DNA from: Nemertoderma westbladi
Taxonomy: Eukaryota > Xenacoelomorpha > Nemertodermatida > Nemertodermatidae
Reading direction: 5' to 3'
DNA length: 33,921 bases
NCBI GenBank assembly: GCA_032718475.1
Contig: JAUCBJ010004751.1
Location: forward strand, 1-33,921
Numbering within the stretch: position 1 is the stretch's first letter; each line of letters begins with the position of its first letter. The notes below the pieces were generated by a model. That model searched no databases. It was not told the origin of the DNA and saw only the letters and a list, made by a program, of their open reading frames with translations. Below, in pieces: positions 28,607 to 33,921 of this stretch. The position numbers and the translations under genes are program-made.

Positions 28607-29130
28607 GATCTCGAGCCACTGACACCCAACCATCTGTTAGGACGACCGAAGACAAATATCCTTCCGGAAGGGATGTTCCCGGATCCCAGTGAAATCAGTC
28701 GTCACGCCAACTGGAAGAAATCGCAAGCGTTGGCAGCACACTAGTGGAGGGTATGGTCGCACGAATATCTGATAAGACTTAGAACCCGCCGGAAATGGAA
28801 TTACATTCACCGAAACATCGCGGTTGGAGATATGGTGCTTGTCAAAGATGAACTGAAATACCATGTTCATTGGCCTGTGGCGCGTGTTACCAGGATTTTC
28901 CCCAGAAAAGACGGTCTCACCTGCACCGTGACGATCCAAACATCAAAGGGCCACTACGATCGCCCGATCCAAACTTTATATTTATTGGAAGCAGTTTGTG
29001 ATGACTTTGTAGAGTGCCCTGTCAAGGGACAATATGACCGCCAGATCCAAACTTTATGCTTATTGGAAGCAGTCTGTGATAACGTTGTAGAGTACCCTGT
29101 AAAGAAACCCTACGATCGCCCAATCTAGAC
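28607..29130 (+). pseudogene. BEL/Pao Pol C-terminal domain (DUF5641-like) with duplications
   Basis: After the deletion junction the frame reads EPLTPNHLLGRPKTNILPEG, an in-frame TAG at 28742-28744, then the continuation WRVWSHEYLIRLRTRRKW and NIAVGDMVLVKDELKYHVHW. This is the pattern of the small domain found downstream of integrase in BEL/Pao Pol. Near its end a 78-base (26-residue) unit is repeated in frame: GHYDRPIQTLYLLEAVCDDF, then a second copy with DRQIQTLCLLEAVCD, then a third start KPYDRPI. Unit starts are at about 28955, 29033 and 29111. A normal copy has one. Confidence 0.8.
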
Positions 29131-29660
29131 TTTATGTCCTCTCAAGGATGACCATAAAATAAAGTAATGGAGTCAATCAAATAAACTGAGTATTGACGTA
29201 CTATAATGTTGATGAAAATAATGGTGATTTAATGACAACGATTATGGACTTTCTTTGACACCTGCTACCATGCACCTGATTTGGAATTCATTTTCCTCGT
29301 GTGATGTATGTAAAGTCCAGCATCACCCGCGGAATGCGTCCGCGCAGACTGCAGGGTGGTTTATATTGACGATGTCCAGTTGAATTTAATGGAAATTTGT
29401 TGAATGGATATGTTAACCTCAAAAAGATTTATTATGGATTGCATTGTAATCATTGTGTTGGTTTTCACTCTAGGCGGGGGCTCTGGAGCGGTGTAACGAG
29501 CCCGCTGCTCTCGTCGAGTTTGTCTGCTGCCAGGTGCATTTGGTTGCTTGCAGTAGGAGTTATGTTGTATACGATGGCTCATATCGACCACAACAAAACA
29601 AACTTTTCTAACATTGAATTCTACACCCCCCTATGGTCAAAAAATGTGTTATGAAAATTT
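29131..29660. other. Possible 3' end of the BEL/Pao element
   Basis: No gene is supported. The sequence after the last Pol stop includes AATAAA at about 29182 and a GC-richer segment around 29460-29540. It would be the expected place for the 3' LTR, but I found no matching copy upstream of gag. The ORFs here have no recognisable domain. Confidence 0.35.
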
Positions 29661-29705
29661 GACGTGAAGTTGACGGCGATTTCAAAACATTTTACTTTTG
29701 ACGTA

Positions 29706-29739
29706 AAAATGTGACGTGAAATTCTTCACGTCACATTTT
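29706..29739. other. Perfect 15-bp stem hairpin with TGACGTGA
   Basis: AAAATGTGACGTGAA (29706-29720), loop ATTC, then TTCACGTCACATTTT (29725-29739), a perfect stem. It contains TGACGTGA/TCACGTCA, which matches CREB/ATF and unfolded-protein-response type sites, and further TGACGT words lie at about 29662 and 29699. It may be a remnant of a transposon end or a regulatory site. Neither is proved. Confidence 0.6.
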
Positions 29740-30103
29740 AGCGACATACTTTAGTGTTACTTTTCAGGTTTTTGCCAACACTCAAAAATTAGCTGATAGC
29801 TCATCTTTATAATAGCGAATTAATCGTATCTTTATGCTTAACTCATATTAAGTTAATATCCCTTTTATGTTTTAAAATACTCCTGGGGCTGGCGACAAGA
29901 AGCTCCGTTAGTGCTAACGGCGCCGTTAACTTAAAATTTTGAGCGACACGAAACCTCCGTTAAATTAACGGCGACTTTAACTAACGGAAGCCAGCGACTC
30001 GAATCTCCGTTAAGGACTCTCCGTTAAGGTATTTTACACCATGCGCCAGAAGGCACCTTTAAGGTTCCGTTAAGAAATATTTTGTATTCTACTCTACATA
30101 ACT

Positions 30104-31870
30104 AATAGGCGAGTCAATTTAACCGAAAAAGGGGGTCATCCCATAACAAATTCGCAATTCATCCAAACCAATTTTTTTTTATTCTACATTACCTTGTTAA
30201 AACCTCCAAAAAAGTCTATAAAAATATATTATGCGGATCACCTTCAATTTCCTGTTTCTTTCCTTAGCAACATGGATTTTACATAGCAACAAGGGGTCTA
30301 TTGGTTGGACTTTCGCCAAATTTAGTACAAACAAACTTTACTCTTATGACTATCGATTGACAGAAGTATGCACTTCTAGATAGATAGTTACCATTTTAGT
30401 TTCCAGAGCAACGGAAATTTGTCTAATAATTTAACCATTTTTAATACCAATTTTGCTGGTACAATATAGGGAGCTTATTTACACAACTTCTCTACTAAAC
30501 GGGTGGATGTAACCTCGCCCATCGGATTTATCGAACTCAAAAACCCTTATCCCCAAAAAATTTATTTGTTATATTATAAACTATTGTGGTTTTCAAACTA
30601 AAACAAATAAATAAATTACACCTAAAATCAATAGAGCAATCACAATTTAATTATGTGAAAAATCTTCACAACATTAATAGTCGAGTCAATCTAGCAAAAA
30701 ACCCATAAGTATTTCGCAATCAATCCGAACCACACATTTTGGATTCTGTATTACCTTATTAATGACCAAAAAAAGTCTACAAAATTTTATTTTGCGGATC
30801 ATATGTTTATTCATGGAAATTCTGCGTAAATTTGCAAAACACAAGCCAAACAAAAGGAACATTAGGGAAAAGTAAGTAGCAAATTGGTGATGTTCCAGAA
30901 TAATTTAATTAATTTCACAATAAGCTGTGATTCAATGGGAAATTAGTAATATTTACACTGGCGTGTTACACATTAATTGCTATATCTCGGAAACTAGAAG
31001 TCGCATCAAATTTTTAATTATATCAAAAACTTCACGTTATATTAAGGAATCCGTTGTAAAAAAATTATACAATTCCACTGCAAGGAAATTTTATAATTTC
31101 CATTAATGTTAGTGAAGATTTGCCACATAATTAAATCGTGATGGCTCTATTGATTTTAGGTGTAATTTATTAATTTGTTTTAGTTTGAAAACCACTATAG
31201 TTTATCATATAACAAATAAATTTTTGGGGATAAGGGTTTTTGAGGTCTATAAATCCGATGGGCGAGGTTACATCCACCCGTTTAGTAGAGAAGTTGCGTA
31301 TATAAGCTCCCTATATTGTACCAGCAAAATTGGTATTAAATTATTACACAAATTTCCGTTGCTCTGGAAACTAAATTGGTAACTATATAGAAGTGCATAC
31401 TTCAGTCAATCGATAGTCATTAGAGTAAAGTTTGTCTGTACCAAATTTTGTGAAAATCCCACTAATAGACCCCTTGTTGCTATGTAAAATCCATGTTGCT
31501 AAGGAAAGAAACAGGAAATTGAAGGTGATCCGGATAATATACTGTATTTTTATAGACTGTTTTGGGGGTATTAACAAGGTAATGTAGAATAAAAAAAAAT
31601 TGGTTTGAATGAATTGCGAATTTGTTATGGGTTGACCCCCTTTTTCGGCTAGATTGACTCGCTTATAATGGAAATTATGAAATTTCCTTGCAGTGGAATT
31701 GTATAATTTTTTTTTACAACGGTTACCTTAATATATCGTGAAGTTGTTGATATATTTAACAATTTGATGCGACTTCTAGTTTCCGAGATATATAGAATCC
31801 AAAATGTGTGGTTCGGATTGATTGCGAAATACTTATGGGTTTTTTGCTAGATTGACTCGATTATAAATAC
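30104..31870. repeat. Fold-back cluster of inverted repeats
   Basis: About 560 bases at 30104-30665 reappear inverted at about 31100-31665 (for example TAGCAACATGGATTTTACAT near 30274 against its inverse near 31480). A second block (30676-30760, TCGAGTCAATCTAGCAAAAA) is inverted at 31795-31868, and a third (about 30968-31110, TCGGAAACTAGAAGTCGCAT) is inverted at about 31668-31790. The start of the second block is itself a diverged copy of the start of the first. The pairs are interleaved rather than concentric, so this is probably two or more overlapping copies of one inverted-repeat element. Confidence 0.8.
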
Positions 31871-31997
31871 ATTCTGAAAAACTATATTTATAGCTTTCAT
31901 AGTATAGAACTTGAATTCACGTTGTGTGACATTCAATAATCTTCGCATTATCCAAGTCCTATTTGTCGGCAGTTATAATTAAACAATGTGGCGCATT

Positions 31998-32269
31998 TTG
32001 TTCTAGAACAATTATTATTTGTTCTAGAACAAACAAACAAAAAACTAGCTAATTTGTAATTTTTTATTCCATGTTATCTTTGTATCACATATTTAATAAA
32101 AATCACTAGCTACAATGAAAATTTGTAGTTGTTGGTAATTGTTTTTAACACATACTAATCAAATAAAAAAAACCACAAAATAACATTTTTTTAATGTTCT
32201 AGAACAAAAAATATTTGTTCAAGAACAAAATTAATAAAAAAAATGAATAGACAATATGTTCTAAAACAT
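31998..32269. promoter_or_regulatory. Five heat-shock-element-like palindromes
   Basis: TTGTTCTAGAACAA at 31998-32011 and 32019-32032, TGTTCTAGAACA at 32195-32206, TTGTTCAAGAACAA at 32215-32228 and the imperfect ATGTTCTAAAACAT at 32256-32269. The core TTCnnGAA is the tail-to-tail arrangement of heat-shock factor sites. Whether they are bound is unknown. They lie in a non-coding part of the TIR element. Confidence 0.5.
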
Positions 32270-32640
32270 TTCAACAGTAAAACAGTTCAACATAGTTTTC
32301 CGTCATCAGTTAGACCCTTTCAGCAATCTTCGAGATCCCTAATTTTACGAACGATTCCTCAATGACCAGATGGCAGTCGTTGGTCATTGATAGATAGAAT
32401 AGCTTTATACCAAATACTCGGGCACTCCATCTGCTCTATTCGTTGTTTTGGTGATGTTAAACTCCCGATCTTAACATTAATTGTGTGCGCTATTGCCTAA
32501 ACATGAAACTGTAGCGGTAGTATTAATTTGCTGCCTTTGGTGTACATTATTTTTTAGAAGGCACTCCAACAATAACATTATCGAGTTGCCTAAGCAACCA
32601 CAACAACATTCACGTGTACGCAACTTTATCATCATTTGGA
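32270..32640. other. Non-coding right part of the TIR element
   Basis: No gene or repeat I can support. The 63-codon ORF at 32481-32672 has no recognisable domain. Confidence 0.5.
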
Positions 32641-32939
32641 AAGTATCACTTTTATTACTAACGGAGCCTTAATGGAGAACTCACTAACGGAGGCCTAAAT
32701 ACTCCTGCGTGTCGCCCATTATGAGTTCTCCGTTAAGTGCACTTCCGTTAAACCTCCATTAACTTTAAAATTAACGGAGCTTCGTCTCGCCCGCCCCAGA
32801 ACTAATAAAAATATATAATTTATAATATAATATATATAATATTAATACTTTATATAAATACACCATGTCCCGTAATATAGTGTCATTTTCTGATGACACG
32901 GACCCCTCCCCCCCAAAAATTTTTCTACAAATCTTTATC

Positions 32940-32950
32940 ATATTGCTTAA
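32940..32950 (+). repeat. Target-site duplication, 5' side
   Basis: ATATTGCTTAA, identical to 33605-33615. Confidence 0.85.
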
Positions 32951-33604
32951 TTATGCTTGTTGATGGTATGCTTGAGCATGTTGACGACTTCTGTTACCTG
33001 GGATCATGGATCCGGAAGTCAGGTGAGGACCTTCGAATACGTAAGGGAAAGGCATGGGCAGCCTTGAATAGGCTTTCCAGGATTTGGAAGTCACCTAGAA
33101 TTAATCGGAAACTTAAGGTCCGATTATTTAGAGCAGCAGTAGTTCCAGTACTCCTCTACGGGAGTCCATGCTGGGCTCTAACTGCTGAGGACACCAAATC
33201 TCTGGATGGCACATTCACAAGAATGCTACGCCGGGTACATTGTGTCAAGTACAATGCACACATCTCCAACCAGACACTATATAACATTGGAGGTGTCTCA
33301 TTGGTTCCCCCAAGCTTGACACTAGAACAAAATCGCCTCCGCTTTGCAGGACATTGCTTTCGCCGTGAGGACCAGCCAGTGCATAATCTTGTACTTTGGC
33401 AGCCTCATGGAGTGAATAAGCATGGTGGACAGCCCATGACTTTCTTGAGACGCATCTTAAAGGACACTGGCCTTAAAGATGCGGATGATCTAGCAAATGT
33501 CATGGGTGATAGGGAGTTGTGGCGGTGCAATTTTGTTGACAAGCCGGCACAGCATTCTTAAAAATGCAGCTGCAATGCAGCATGCCGATCCTAGTAGTAG
33601 TAGT
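32951..33604 (+). mobile_element. LINE-B family copy, 5'-truncated, plus strand
   Basis: This copy encodes the same C-terminal segment as the parent LINE-B (from DGMLEHVDDFCYLGSWIRKS to QHS, stop at 33559-33561), the same 3' UTR with the GCAGC hairpin, and a TAG-repeat tail of four units. It is bounded by an 11-base duplication. Homology to LINE-B starts at about 32962, and the preceding 11 bases (32951-32961) look like filler made during 5' joining. Over about 620 bases it matches the copy at 14444-15218 and the parent at all but a few positions, so it is young. No catalytic residues are included, so it is dead on arrival. Confidence 0.92.
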
Positions 33605-33615
33605 ATATTGCTTAA
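33605..33615 (+). repeat. Target-site duplication, 3' side
   Basis: ATATTGCTTAA, the second copy of 32940-32950. Confidence 0.85.
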
Positions 33616-33921
33616 AATTTGAAATACAACTAGTTCAACTGTGATTATTAAGTAGTTTAAACACAACTCACCGTGGTTGTTACCATGAAGCCGGAATTTT
33701 CGATTTTGCCTTAAAATTTTTTTTATAAGCGTTTTAAAAAAGTGTATTTTGCGAAATCGCACCCTCCGTATCATGGCCATTCTTCACCTTAGTCGCAATT
33801 TTTTTCATATCATTAAAAAGCTTGCGTTGCAAGGATTCGAAATATGTAACAATATCTGAATTTCGTTGAAAAACTGCTGAGATATACGCGTTCAAAGATT
33901 GCAAGAAGTATCGTTCGCTGA
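33616..33921. other. Non-coding end of window
   Basis: I see no gene or repeat I can support after the last LINE copy. Confidence 0.5.

Larger units (their letters stand above)
24200..29130 (+). mobile_element. BEL/Pao LTR-retrotransposon relic, internally deleted
   Basis: Plus-strand remains of a BEL/Pao-type element, in order: a repeat-rich leader, a coiled-coil gag N-terminus, a gag core, zinc-knuckle remnants, an aspartic protease-like domain, the first part of RT, then (after a deletion at about 28606-28612) the C-terminal domain normally found downstream of integrase. The RT active-site box, RNase H and integrase are missing. Frameshifts and in-frame stops are scattered throughout. I could not find a pair of matching LTRs at the two ends, so the outer limits are approximate. 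Such elements may be transcribed but this one cannot make a working Pol. Confidence 0.85.
29883..32799. mobile_element. 2.9-kb TIR element with CCGTTA subterminal repeats
   Basis: The left end CTGGGGCTGGCGACAAGAAG (29883 on) and the inverse of the right end CTGGGGCGGGCGAGACGAAG (32799 backward) match at 25 of 28 positions, both continuing CTCCGTTA. CCGTTA/TAACGG words are dense at both ends (29900-30075 and 32660-32780). ACT occurs just outside both ends (29878-29880 and 32801-32803) if one extra base is counted in each repeat, a candidate 3-base duplication. No transposase is encoded. The superfamily is not assigned. Confidence 0.7.

Noticed and set aside
24000-29660. A pair of LTRs for the BEL/Pao element
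   Set aside because: I compared the regions before gag and after Pol by eye and found no long direct repeat. A TGG-starting primer-binding-like word near 24980 is too weak to call.
31185-31577. Two ORFs of about 65 codons inside the fold-back
   Set aside because: They lie in an inverted repeat and have no domain. The matching sequence in the other arm (30104-30665) carries indels that close the frame.
1-33921. tRNA, rRNA or other standard RNA genes
   Set aside because: I saw no cloverleaf with intact A and B boxes and no rRNA-like conserved block. A tRNAscan-SE or Infernal run would settle it.

Overview
The window looks like repeat-dense, AT-rich genomic DNA from an animal, most likely a marine invertebrate. 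It has no operons, ribosome binding sites or dense coding. It does have animal-type non-LTR retrotransposons (LINEs), a BEL/Pao LTR-retrotransposon relic, DNA transposons with terminal inverted repeats (TIRs), minisatellites and many short palindromic words (TAGGCCTA, GGTACCGG, ACCGGT). I cannot name the species. I found no host gene I can name, no rRNA and no tRNA. One ORF with a possible zinc-binding pattern (4523-4981, minus) is the only candidate non-transposon exon.

Layout. 1-440: short AT-rich repeats and a LINE 3' tail. 1549-2610: truncated CR1/L2-like LINE (minus) ending in a (TAGA)n tail. 2640-4215: GC-rich short repeats around a small LINE fragment (3656-4022), with a perfect 20-bp palindrome at 4051-4070. 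4523-4981: the ORF above. 5876-6097: a small inverted-repeat element. 6552-9423: a 2.9-kb TIR element without a transposase, carrying a 16-bp motif seven times and a 7-unit minisatellite of about 165 bp. 9430-10850: simple-sequence DNA. 10881-12613: a truncated, frameshifted LINE bracketed by a 31-bp direct repeat.

12841-21369: a three-level nest. A non-autonomous DNA transposon (46-bp perfect TIRs, TA duplication) was hit by a nearly full-length LINE ('LINE-B', 13396-20317, 13-bp duplication). LINE-B was then hit by a different truncated LINE ('LINE-A', 15373-17745, 12-bp duplication) and by a truncated copy of its own family (14444-15218, 12-bp duplication). Subtracting the insertions leaves a LINE-B of about 3.75 kb and a DNA transposon of about 1.6 kb.

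21779-22620: a 68-bp satellite of 13 units. 23479-23880: another LINE fragment. 24200-29130: a BEL/Pao relic that has lost the RT active-site region, RNase H and integrase. Its leader and gag region hold nine copies of a GAAA-loop hairpin, including one compensatory base-pair change. 29883-32799: another TIR element, holding a large fold-back cluster and five near-palindromes resembling heat-shock elements. 32951-33604: a further LINE-B family copy with an 11-bp duplication.

The near-identity of the LINE-B family copies (only a few differences across about 620 bp) suggests recent activity. Nearly all coding capacity here is dead or partial transposon, so the value of the window lies in the insertion history and in the structured repeats.
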